Assembly (NCBI GenBank): GCA_033558025.1
Contig: JAUCEF010000018.1
Location: 558,001-622,000 of the forward strand
Reading direction: 5' to 3'
Source of the DNA: Phytophthora sp. 'mugwort'
Lineage: Eukaryota; Oomycota; Peronosporomycetes; Peronosporales; Peronosporaceae
Length of the DNA: 64,000 nucleotides
Both the position numbers and the translations under genes were made by a program. Position 1 is the first letter of the stretch. Each line of letters starts with the position of its first letter. The notes under the pieces are model-generated. The model worked only from the letters and a program-made list of their open reading frames with translations, searched no databases and had not been told where the DNA came from. Of this stretch, positions 19,757-29,431 are shown one piece after another.

Positions 19757-21513
19757 CAGACAACTCACAGTTGTAGAACCACATCGGGCCTGGGCATGAC
19801 CTGATGTTCTTACAGACAGAACACGAAATAGTGACACACAAAAAATTTTTATTCAAAGTAGTAAGTTATTTTCTGCTGTTGCAAATTACCAAGAAGGAGT
19901 TTTCTACTGGCACTAATGATGTCGTTGAGCCCCTGGCACTCAATTTCATTGGCAAACGCATAAGTTGACAACTGGATACATGCATTGAGTGCGTCGCGAT
20001 GCGACATAGGTTGATTCTCATCGTCCTCGTCTTCGATCGGGTCAAAGACATCCAGATCTTGATCATCTGGTTCCCATTCCGGGCAGACGCTGTCGCATTC
20101 CAGATAGTCTTCAGCAGGCATGGGATCAGCGAGTGACAGCTTGCCGATCCGCGTCCAACTCAGACGAATCACAGATGCCCTTCGGTTCGTTCAGCTGCTT
20201 CAGAGCACACACAGTCGCTGGTTGGATGATCCCAGTATGTGCCCAACAATTCCGAATAGTAGACGGATTGACAGCGTTCCAAGCCTGAACAATCATGCGA
20301 ATCGCTGTCAACAAGTCGATTTTGGTGCAGGCGTCGGCAGTGATTTGGTCGAGTGTCCACTGCACAAAGGCGCAACGGTAATGCAGTTTAAAATTCTTGA
20401 TAATACCCGCATCCATTGGTTGCAAGTAGGATGTGGTATTGGCAGGTAGGAAGTGTACACGAACGTTTGCGAGCTCGATGTCAACGTGACACGGTGCATT
20501 ATCAATGAGAAGCAGCACCTTCCGTCCATGCATCTTCAAGTTCACCAATTTCAACCAATCAGTGAAGAACACGGCAGTCATCCACGCTTTTTTATTGGCC
20601 AAAAATTGAACTGATAGCTTTGACTTGTTCACGCCCTTAAAACACCGAGGATTGAGGTACCGATGAATCACAAGTGGCTCAAGCTTCTCGCTCCCGTCCA
20701 TGTTGCAACACAAAGCAACGGTGATGCGAGCTTTGTCCTTCTTGTGACCGGCAATCGGCCGTGTTGCAAGCGTTTGGTTAGGCTCCATGCGAAAAAATAG
20801 ACCCGTTTCGTCCATATTATAGACGTCTCGTGGCTCATACTGATCCAACAGGTCCATCAACTCTTTCCGTTGTGCCTCAAGCTCATGCACAGCAACACTT
20901 GCAGCCTCTCCATGCATTCGATGAGACTTGATGCCATGGCGCTGTTTGAACCTCGTCACCCACGACGAGGACACGGATTGGTCGGGACCAAGCAGCTCGT
21001 TCGCTGTCGTCCAGATGATGGCGTCACTGATGCATACGCGGGCTTGTACCGACACAAACCATTCGAACAATTGCTTCTCCATCGCTTCAAACCGACCAGC
21101 TTGCTTGCGTTTTGCCTGCGGATTGGCGTGATTGTCTTGCTTGGTACGAAGAATCTTGCTGATTGTCGAGCGTTTGACATGCTTCCCCAGCGTGCGAAGA
21201 GCCCAATCACTCAATGCCTATTGCGTCAGGTCTGAATTGGCCTCGTGGTGGGCTCTGATCTTGTTCTTTTCGTCTATCGCGAGGCAAATGCGGGACGGCA
21301 TGTTGGAAAATCCAAGAATGAAGCGCAGTAGTCGGCTAAAATCATCAAAATCCACTGACGACCAGTCATTTTGTGTTCCTGTGTTCCTGTGTTATATAAC
21401 TGTGAGATAACAATTTTATCTTGATTTCACTATTGGCATTTCTGTTCCTTGAACCGATGTGCGACAACTCGATTTGTGCCTCATCTGTAAGTCACACAAC
21501 TGTGAGTTGTCTG
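19757..21513 (-). mobile_element. Complete pogo-family DNA transposon, 1757 bp
   Basis: Perfect 18-bp terminal inverted repeats: CAGACAACTCACAGTTGT at 19757-19774 and its complement at 21496-21513. The flanks are a TA duplication (19755-19756 and 21514-21515), the target of pogo/Tc1-mariner elements. The terminal repeat is itself palindromic (ACAACT-CAC-AGTTGT). One minus-strand transposase relic fills the interior. The element sits inside Crypton copy 2, whose reading frame is continuous when the element and one TA are removed. Confidence 0.93.
19849..21301 (-). pseudogene. pogo-family transposase (CENP-B-type HTH + DDE_1), two lesions
   Basis: The likely start is ATG at 21301 (MPSRICLAIDEKNKIRAHH). 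An in-frame TAG at 21218-21220 follows 27 codons later, after which the frame is open for about 360 residues. It has an HTH (KRSTISKIL), a CENP-B-like DNA-binding segment (RFEAMEKQLFEWF through SWVTRFKQRHGI), and a DDE_1 domain with catalytic Asp in VYNMDETGLFF, LLLIDNAPCHV and YLQPMDAGIIKNF. The last two are about 30 residues apart, as in pogo elements. A frameshift near 20150 separates the acidic C-terminal tail (DDQDLDVFDPIEDEDDE). The catalytic core is intact, so it may be only recently silenced. The frame downstream of the TAG has no nearby ATG in its first codons. Confidence 0.9.
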
Positions 21514-21699
21514 TATTTACATTCTCAGCTTGCAGTATCCTCTTAAACGCACAGGTTACGGCGCACGCTTTCTGCGTGTTGACGGGGAAAAAGGAAGCGA
21601 GGCTCATGCCGACTTGGTGTTTCCTCTACGTTTCGTCGCATGAAGGCGGATAGCTGGCAGCTAGTGTCCACCACTGCAAACTATCCTCGGTCTAGTCTA

Positions 21700-22570
21700 G
21701 GGATGCGCCTAGTTGTCGCATCGAGCACCGTATTGTCTCAAAAACAGCAATCCGAGTACACCCCGATTGAATTGAACCCGGTCAGCGGTCCGCCCGTCCG
21801 GCACATCACTCTCTAAACATGTTGTTCGATGGTGCCAGTAACAGTAGTGTGTTTCCATTGTAGCGGTTTATGAATTCTCATCTTTAGGCTGCGAATATGT
21901 ATGAAGGTTAACTGATGGAGCATTTTGTGAAGGGATGAGCATGTAACACCGACACTCAATGATATGTCTTAATATTATAGACTAGAGCACTTACTCACAA
22001 GTTCTTAGGCTTTGTCACAATATAAGTATTACGTATTTCTATCATTTTGCTGATTTATTCGTAGGACTTGGCCATTTCGTTAATCTGAGGTTTGGGGTCC
22101 CTAAATCTCTAGAGGATAGGGTGCGCAAAGCTGGTGGGAAGGAGTCCAACTATGGCTTAGCGAGGTAATGCTTCAGTGGGATGGAAGAGCTTCGCGAAGT
22201 AGCTGAGTTTGAAGGTTTTGAGCGCTCAATGTAAGCCAAGTAGAGTACCAACGGCTAAAGGACTGTTTGCTCTAGGTTGAATCTATTTTAGCGGTACCGA
22301 CGTCAAGACCTACGTAAGACCTGCTCTAGCGGTCTAACGAAAAACGCGCCGTTAGGCAAATTCTTTCATAAGGCCGTAGCGGAACTCTATTCTGTCTGCT
22401 AAACCTCTGCGAGTGTGTAACTCCGATACCATAATTTCCCCTTGTTGGTAGTGTTTTACCCACACCTGATCAAAACCTACCAAAAGTGTGTCAACGGCCG
22501 GGTTCGAACCGGCGACCTTCTGCGTGTAAAGCAGACGTGATAACCACTACACTACGTCGACGTCGACCTT
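21700..22570. repeat. Duplicated segment with tRNA-Val, copy A (uninterrupted)
   Basis: Collinear with 51640-53200, starting at the GCATCGAGC(A/G)CCGTATTG motif and running through GTGTGTTTCCATT and CACTTACTCACAAGTTCTTA to the tRNA-Val. Copy A lacks the 712-bp insertion that copy B carries, so it acts as a near-empty site. Confidence 0.8.
22489..22561 (-). tRNA. tRNA-Val (TAC), copy 2
   Basis: Same 73-nt gene as at 8312, with TTTT following on the transcribed strand (AAAA at about 22482-22485). It sits at the end of duplicated segment A. Confidence 0.95.
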
Positions 22571-24800
22571 TTATAAATAATGAATATTTATAGACTCGGC
22601 TACTTTGCTAAAAGCCTGACCAGCCCAACAAGGATAACGGGATCCGTCACATGTTGTACACAAGAAGCAAACAATACTTTAATTAAGTGAAATCATTGAA
22701 TAATTTAACATTCTCAGAAGTCATGGCGAAGTAGAGATACTGTCAGGTGGAGAAGCCATCTTTCTGAGTAAATATGTGATTACAGAGGTTAGGGAAACGT
22801 GTTTAAAAAAAATACAAGACGCTGAGCCATCACGGATAGTGTATAGGCTGATTGGGACTATGAGCCTTTGTGTTTGGAGATGTGGTTTTCATAATGCTAT
22901 GCGGCTAGCTGTTGGATCTTGAGTGCTAGCATAGCGCTGGAAATATACATCGATAAGGAAGCAAATTATTAGAGCGTGCGTGCACGCAAAAGCACGGGCG
23001 GTCGGCTGCTACTATATAGCGATGGGGGTACATATGAGGTAGGCGTACTGCACACAACAGCAAAGTTGGTCGTGGTTGTTATGATGCCGATATATATGAG
23101 GCTGGGAACAGCGGCGTAGTAGTTGTGTATCTGGTGCCGTCGTCCGTGTGGGGGTCGCCGTCCTCGATCGCTCCGTAGCGCGGGGAGTCCATCCGGATCG
23201 GCTCCGCAGTAGCAGACTGTTACCCTGAGCAAGAGGGGGGGGGGGGCTGTTACGGCGACCGAAAAAGTTGAACTCGGAAGCAGGCTGCTGGAGCCGATCT
23301 CGGGGAGGTACCATTCTTTCTTGGCTTCCGATATACTTTCGTGGCTTCTGAGAAGTATCGGTAGTGTAGATCCCCTGGTGAATCGGAAAGTGCTGCCACC
23401 ATCGTATCAGTTGTCGGCTATTCCGAGTGATTTCCAGTATTTCAGTACCTTCGTTCGAGGACTTTGCGCGGGTTAGATGTATATTTGAAGGAGCACAGAT
23501 CGAGGAGGGGATCAATAATATCGGTAGTGAAGGCTGGTGAAAGCCCCCCACGACCGATGTGGTGCGAACGCTGTGGAGGTCGCGGACGGCAAATCGGGCA
23601 GCGTTCCAGCCAACTGCCTCTATTGGCACACGGGTGGAAGGATTGGTACCGTGGTATTGCAGCACATACAAACTCGCCAGATGTGGATACTAGGCAAGAA
23701 AAACAATAGCCGAGCTAGTCGGCCCTTCCTGGACAGTAGTGTATCGCTTCCGCGGAGACCAGGTGCCCCAAGCCAGTCAACACACAGAGGTCAGCTGAGT
23801 TGACTCCCTATGGCTTAGATATCCCGTGTCCTCTGCTAAAGAGCGGACGACGGCGCGTTAGCGCTTCGATGGGTCGCCGATAGCAGAGGCTTCTCGACTA
23901 GAAGTATGATGGTACCCGGGTTGTACGGCGTACCGGCCCGCCAGTTTGGCAAGACTTGTTCCTTCGCGCCTGGTGAGACACAACCTTCCCCGGGCTGACC
24001 TAGTTCTCTTGGCGCTACCAGTCAACACCCTACAAGCTCTGCCTCTCGAATATCAGCGGTAACCATAATTCAGCCCGTGCAGGGACTTACCGGACAGTGT
24101 ACACTTGTCTTGGAGATACTTTGTTATCATTTATCTCCTAGGAGACCCCCCAAAAGAAACTCCTCCTATGTTAACTATGACCCTTTACAAATATTAAGCG
24201 AAATGAAGGATCGCGACCGATCTTTCGCAAAGATTACAAGTAACCACCCGAACTCAACGACCGGCTGAGTTCATCAAACCGAGTTGCCGAGTTGCCAGCT
24301 GACTTTGAACTTAGCGGGGAGTATCGAATCCCCGTTTGAGTGCGGTACTTGAACCACCCAATATGGCGTTCACTACACCACAGTACTCCTACCGTGCTGC
24401 GATGGAAGCTTAATCAACATGGAAGTCGGGACATGTGGCGGCGAAGTTCCGGGCGTGTGGTAACTTCCTGTATCACGCTGTATTGTCAGCTGCCTTGCTG
24501 GCGGGCGGTGCAAGTTCAATTGGGGGGGTAGCTTCGGAGCACGTGTTTGCGGTGCGGGTAAAAGTGGCCATCAAAAAAGTATCCCGCCTTGTGGATGAGG
24601 GTCAGATGATGGGCATCCTGAGCAAATGACCGCTGCATGCGGGGACTTGGTGGCGATGCCAAATCAATATCGCGAATGTTCTGGGTCAATTCCGATTACC
24701 ACGATGGTGCATATGCGCAGGAGCCAATTGTCATTATATCAGCCGATGGTATTTTCGGTATTTACTAAGATGTACTGGGTTTCATGATGGAGTTGTGATC
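22570..24800. other. Unassigned 2.2 kb
   Basis: No frame here has a recognisable domain. The 219-residue minus frame at 23012-23671 is low-complexity Arg/Thr/Pro-rich. A run of 12 G lies at 23235-23246. A T-arm-like hairpin near 24316-24333 was considered and rejected as a tRNA. Confidence 0.4.
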
Positions 24801-25279
24801 ATAGCGATTTACGACTGCGGCGGGACGTGTCGCGGAGCGGGTAGCACTTGTCAACAGGAACAGCTGCATCTCTCTGGAACGGCGCACCAGAGTTTGTTGC
24901 TAGTGGTACGTGGCTGCGTAGGCTCGGATAGACGAAAAAACATTCTTTTGGCGAGGCTAAAACCAAGGAAAATAAGAAGCAACGCCGCGCGGATAGCGCC
25001 GCGATCGACAGGGATGACCGCGAGACGATGATTTTGATAGCACAGGCAGCTACAATTTAGAGTCTGACGGGGGAAGGGCTGGGATTACTGAGCCGGTGGA
25101 TTTTATAGCACGGCACCCCCAACTAGCATTGCTGTCTTTCCACTGATGCAAACGTATCCAATGACGAAACGTTGCATGGCCCGGGCAGCGAGGCTGTCGA
25201 TGCGCGATTGACCTGTCGGCGCCGCTGATATACATAACTGCCAGAAGCGCACTGCTAAAAGCGCAGGAGAGGTTGGCGA

Positions 25280-26500
25280 TTTGTGGGTTCGCTGTGAAGT
25301 ATTGAACACGGTGGACGAAGACATCCATTTTGTTCCACTCAGAGCTTCATTCGAATTTTTACAGACAACGGCTGAAGCAAGAGCAACAAGCTTTTTAGAG
25401 GGAGGTGCTCAGCATATTCAGGTATTTCGTCCTGGCGAGTTGTTATATCATTTAAATCCCGATCTCATCCGCGATCCAGAGTCGATTCCTTTGTGTGCCC
25501 GATGCGCAGTGGATCCTTAACAACGCGAGCTATAGCATTGCTTCCGGACATGACTGGAAGGCTCGGAGACTTGCCTGAGCTCAATGACGTCACAAGCAAG
25601 TGCATATCTCCTGTGCGGTCGTACGGTCTAGCGATTACTGCGCCGGGGAAGCACAGAACACCATCGGCCATTCGATATGCTTTCAATCGACTTGACCCGG
25701 TGAGGGTTCCAAGACCCTTCCGTCCAAGTCGAAGGAATGTATTCCGAGTCTGACATTTGTTTGCCCTGGAGAAGACTGGCGAGTGAAGCGAAAACGGTAT
25801 AGGAATCTGTATCGCATTCCAGCGGGCCGCAAGCACGCATGGATGCACGTATTGGCGAAAAACTCCTCGTATTTAAAAAATCATAGGATTCAGATTGATG
25901 AGTCGGTCGAGGCGAGGCAGCCCTCGCGTAGCTCGAATATATGATCGAAGCCCCGATAAAATAACGATGTCTGAAGATGCTCTCACTGTTGAGAGCAGGA
26001 TGCTATCGCAACGCTACAGAGACGAGTACATGTGCACAACCGCGGACACCGGGGAGGAACTATTGGCAAAAAAGGCTGCTCTGAAAAGCGGGGATGCGTT
26101 TGGCTTATCTGTGAGTGGTATGGCGGTTGATGCTATGCTTGCCATTCTGGGCGGCAAACCTGTGATCTCGCCGGCACCTCATCCATGTTGTCCGCGCGGG
26201 GGCCGATCCGAATACGAAGAATGGACCGAAAATGGAGAGATGATTGCAGCAGCGTTCCCGCTGCTGTTTATGCGCGTTGAAAAGTGTCTACCTTCTGGCA
26301 AAGGGCAGGCGCCGCTGACAACACGTTTATTACGATATTACGACGGTCGATTCGAGAGGGATACCCATTTTGTCGCTACTCTGTTCAACCAGCTTCAGCT
26401 CTACGCGGCTGTGCGGCAGGCCGCTCGTGTTGGCTTTTCCCGAGCGTCGGTTTTGGTGCATCTAGGGACTCTGTCAAACTCTACCGATTTCTGATAAGTT
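25280..26500 (+). pseudogene. Helitron-like Rep relic
   Basis: Two blocks in shifting plus-strand frames look like the N-terminal half of a Helitron protein. The first, at 25400-25720, has LLYHLNPDLI, PLCARCA, then GRLGDLPELNDVTSKCISPV and RSYGLAI. This matches the Cys-containing domain, with an LPxL...CIxPVRxY pattern, found in front of Helitron helicase-like domains. The second, at 26240-26460, has AAAFPLLFMRVEKCLPSGKG, LLRYYDGRFERDTHFVATLF and NQLQLYAAVRQAARV, matching the Helitron_like_N pattern (FPxLFP, then drRF...p.F). No HUH motif or helicase motif was found. Assignment rests on motif similarity only. Confidence 0.5.
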
Positions 26501-27768
26501 TCTGTGCGCGCAATAGAATCCGGAGTCGCCCGACGCAAAGAGAGTGAATGCGCACTTGTTGGGGATACTGTCGCTAAGGGTTTGCCGTTTAAACGGGTGG
26601 TGATGCGACCCAAGATTGGGGATTGGGAGCTCGCAACGGCGTCTGGCAGTACTGGACGAAAGTATTCCTCCAGAACATCACGACCTTGAACTCCTTCGGA
26701 TCGCTCCCACTAGGGTCAATAACGCTTGGAACGAACCCCAAAACGTGTTCGATCGCGGCAGCTGCCGACAGGAAGATTTACCGGAGCACCTCAGGTCGAC
26801 TGCGCGCCAACGACTGCTGGTTTCAAACATACCCTGGTTGACGGCGTAAGTGTTTGAGCGCCGCATGCGCTAGATATACAGCGATGTTCGCCTTTACAAG
26901 CGCGCCATAGATACCTGGCTATCCCGGGACCGTTCGCAGCGTCAGGGAGTGATTATGAAGCCGTCGTGGCGCACGCTGCGGCTATCGAGCCGGAGGCGGA
27001 CTGCCGCCTGCTCATACACATGTGCGTATATTTACCCCCCCCCCCCCCAGCAGCTGTCGCGTATTGCTTGTTCAGAACATCTCCGGCGCCGTTGGGGATT
27101 CGGTGTGCTGTACTCAATTCGATAATATGCACGAATGGCGGCAACGATGGAGAGTATATGGTATTTTTCCGAAAGCTTTAGAAATGTATGCGCCAAACAC
27201 TCTAACGGACCACGAGGGATTTTCTGGGCGGCGCAAATACGCGCATCGGTGACGAATTTCCACTCTCACAAGTCGACGTGCTGTAAGGATTGGCGCGTGA
27301 AGTACATGTGCCGTCTCGCCCGGCCGGCCTGGATGCATGATCAGGCTATGTACCCGTTGGTTGTGAAGCGCGAGAGAACGGCAGATACGAAGAAGGGCAT
27401 ATACCAGATTGTGATAGGGCACGACCTCCTCCCTCACGTCAGGCAGCGGATTGATGTCGGATATAGCACACAGGGGGCGAGTGCTTCCGCCCATATGATG
27501 ATGGCCTTGTGTTGAAATAAAACGGTCTTAGCGTAATTGCTCGGTGGTCGAAACTAGCCTTGTCCTTGCTTCTCCACTGGCACCCACACAAATTTGTCGG
27601 CGGGCCGTCGGGCGATATGGTTGAGGAGTATCAGGAATCGTATATGACCAACGATGCCATCGCTTTAATGGGGGTGATGACAACTCTTCTAAGCGCAATT
27701 CACCAGGAAAAACTGTTCCCGAGCCGGGCGCAGGAAGGGGACAAAAAAGCCCGGTGGGGGCAGTTAAG
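26500..27768 (+). other. Unassigned, possibly rest of the Helitron-like relic
   Basis: Plus-strand frames continue in pieces (27135-27515; 27560-27820, including LHWHPHKFVGG and MVEEYQESYMTNDAIALMG) without a domain I can name. A run of 14 C lies at 27035-27048. These may be the central part of the same dead element. Confidence 0.3.
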
Positions 27769-27876
27769 TAGCTACCAGCGTTTGAAGTTTATATACAGTT
27801 GGTACCTGCCAATGACGTAATTCGCACCAAAAGAGCGCCGCGCTAAATATAATAACAATTGGACTGTACGTACTAC

Positions 27877-28119
27877 CGTAAATCACGGCGAACATGCAAC
27901 ACTTTCGTAAAATATCAGTATGTATTTCAGCTTCTCCCCTCTGTCAAGCCGCTCGAGGGCTTTCAGCTTCTGCGAGTTGCTGGTACTAATGCGGCGATCG
28001 GGGGCCATTCGCCAAGGAGCCAGGTGAATGGCTGACTAATTCTTACAGCCTCAAACAGATTTCGACGATTTGACTTGGTTTCTACTTTATACGACCTTGC
28101 ATGATCGCCGTGATTTACG
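27877..28119. mobile_element. 243-bp MITE with 21-bp terminal inverted repeats
   Basis: The ends (27877-27897 and 28099-28119, starting CGTAAATCACGGCGA) are inverted copies with one mismatch. The sequence between is absent from the matching position in all array units, which supply the empty site. No coding capacity. Target duplication is unclear. Confidence 0.75.
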
Positions 28120-28209
28120 ATGCGTAGCTGTAGCATTGGTAGGAGAACCCTATTTGTGATACTAGCATTGCAAATTGTATACCATTTTAGTAAGCTCTTA
28201 CAATTGTGC

Positions 28210-28287
28210 GGTACGACGGCCGAGCTGTCTAATACTTTTGTTTAAGGCACCAGTCTTCGGGTGTGGGTTCGAAACCCACTTGTGTCT
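28210..28287 (+). pseudogene. Degenerate tRNA-Leu
   Basis: Aligns over its full length with the array tRNA-Leu. The acceptor (GGTACGA with TTGTGTC) and T-arm are partly kept. The anticodon stem (CTTTTG against ACCAG) no longer pairs and the anticodon region reads TTTAAGG, so it should not be functional. Confidence 0.85.
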
Positions 28288-28330
28288 TTCGTTTTATGAC
28301 GCCCAAATCCACAAGGAGGTAAGATCTTAA

Positions 28331-29022
28331 CACGGTATACCGGAGTGGAAAGTGTGGTGGTTTTGAAAAAACGAACGTAGCAACATCAAAAGCCACTACG
28401 AGAATTATATGGTCATATACTTCTCAGGGTGCTTAAAACCACGATCAATCGCTACGAAGTGTAGTGACAAAATATGTTCATGATCCAGGTCGTTGAAAAA
28501 TGTATCTCCTGTAGAATGAGTCGTTTTAAGGTCAGAGGATCATGTCGGAGCGAATGCCACTAATAACCTACCCCTTGCTTAGAGTAGCACCAATAGAATT
28601 AGCACCCACGGATTCCGCCAAATCCTCGGGAGGAACTATCTCCCCTACCAGTAGGTGTTCCGGCAATTGCTGCAGGTAAAGCCTGGGTGTTGTTTCCTTT
28701 ACTCACTGTACGGGTCCTCACTGTCCCACTACCAGAACGCAGGATGCTAAACAATAGACCAGCGCAGAAGTTGTACTCTAAAGTGCAACTGTTTGGTTGA
28801 ACGGCTTCCACGGTGCAATAGCCTCCGAGCGCTGGATCCAGTCTCCATTATTCAATATCTCGACAACGAGGGAACGTATCCTACCCTAAAGAGTCATAGT
28901 GGATAGAAAAAAGAGTGAGCTAGGTTATACGCTTTTGTTTCCTTACGTATTGTTATTTGCGGTTTCGTTCGCCACAAATCCCAAACTGGAAGCTATATTC
29001 CGTTCACCTTAAGTCGCGGATG
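28331..29022. mobile_element. TTAA-flanked repeat, copy 1 (3' end altered)
   Basis: Starts right after TTAA (28327-28330) with CACGGTATACCGG and runs collinear with 51906-52617 to about 29022, where the right-hand TTAA is missing. It is inserted in the tRNA-Leu flank at a TTAA that is intact in the array units. See copy 2 for the complete ends. A 70-residue minus frame (28599-28811) is shared with copy 2 but shows no sign of constraint. Confidence 0.65.
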
Positions 29023-29431
29023 AGTTTGCAATTTGCCGGCTACCCCACAAGTGCACATAGACAGGCCCATACCTGCTACTGCGCTTTCAAGCTTCGGTCG
29101 CTCCAGTCCCGTGTTGTCGTTTCTCCACCTCAGCCTAACTGTCGTGCTGTCGCCTCACCCGACTACCGGACCTCAAGACCCCGCCCCGCCCCGCGCCGCG
29201 ACACCACCACCACGCTAAGCCGCCGTGCTGCCGCTGCCGAAGAACTAAGTCGTCGCGACTCCCAATCGAGCCGCTCCCTTGAAGCTGTTGCCCGAGTTTG
29301 CGCCTGTGGCCCTAGGAGGTCAGAGGAGTGCGGCCTAGCCCTACCGTAAAGGAGGGAACGTGACAGCTGCGAGAGAGCAGCTGGAAAAAGAAACGCCCGA
29401 ACTGGTCCGTCAGCCTTCGCAGCCCATCATC

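Larger units (their letters stand above)
17855..21607 (-). pseudogene. Crypton tyrosine recombinase, copy 2, split by a pogo element
   Basis: Starts with ATG at 21607 (MSLASFFPVNTQKACAV, then ILQAENVN), is interrupted by the pogo element at 19757-21513, and resumes with GKLSRNSVINYFRNVKLW near 19660. Then come CTKFDLQSLTRHIY (near 19410), RVKTSEDQG (near 19220), RRGGAQHTNGDGRLAAQWIFD (near 18800) and SKTNKGFTNVFNTLREDRK (near 18740), followed by the C-terminal segment LEWYTRVPRVWDSVDRLF through GFTLDELAADYKDRVLKLG (18136-17855). The nucleophile position reads KGFTN where copy 1 has KAFGY, so the catalytic Tyr is replaced by Asn. It also carries a 50-bp duplication, a run of 18 C and several frameshifts. 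Dead. Confidence 0.85.
27769..28330 (+). repeat. Old diverged copy of the tRNA-Leu array unit
   Basis: Matches about 38285-38610 of the array: AGCTACCAGCG, CCAATGACGTAATTCGCACC, AAAAGAGCGCCG, TGTAGCATTGGTAGGAGAA, then the degenerate tRNA-Leu and ATCCACAAGGAGGTAAGATC. It is clearly more diverged than the array units are from one another and is broken by a 243-bp insertion. Confidence 0.8.

Noticed and set aside
22960..23250. Possible LTR
   Set aside because: No second copy in the window, no primer-binding site and no gag-pol nearby.
23012..23671. 219-residue minus-strand frame
   Set aside because: Low-complexity Arg/Thr/Pro content with a poly-Pro from a 12-G run. No conserved motif and no ATG-supported context.
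24300..24400. Possible minus-strand tRNA (T-arm-like GGGGATTCGATACTCCCC, D-arm-like TGGTGTAGTGAACGCCA)
   Set aside because: Acceptor strands do not pair, the anticodon stem leaves a six-base loop, and the T-stem has a mismatch. At best a decayed tRNA-like sequence.
28599..28811. 70-residue minus frame shared by both TTAA-flanked repeats
   Set aside because: Differences between the two copies include several amino-acid changes with no excess of silent ones. Conservation is explained by shared ancestry of the repeat.
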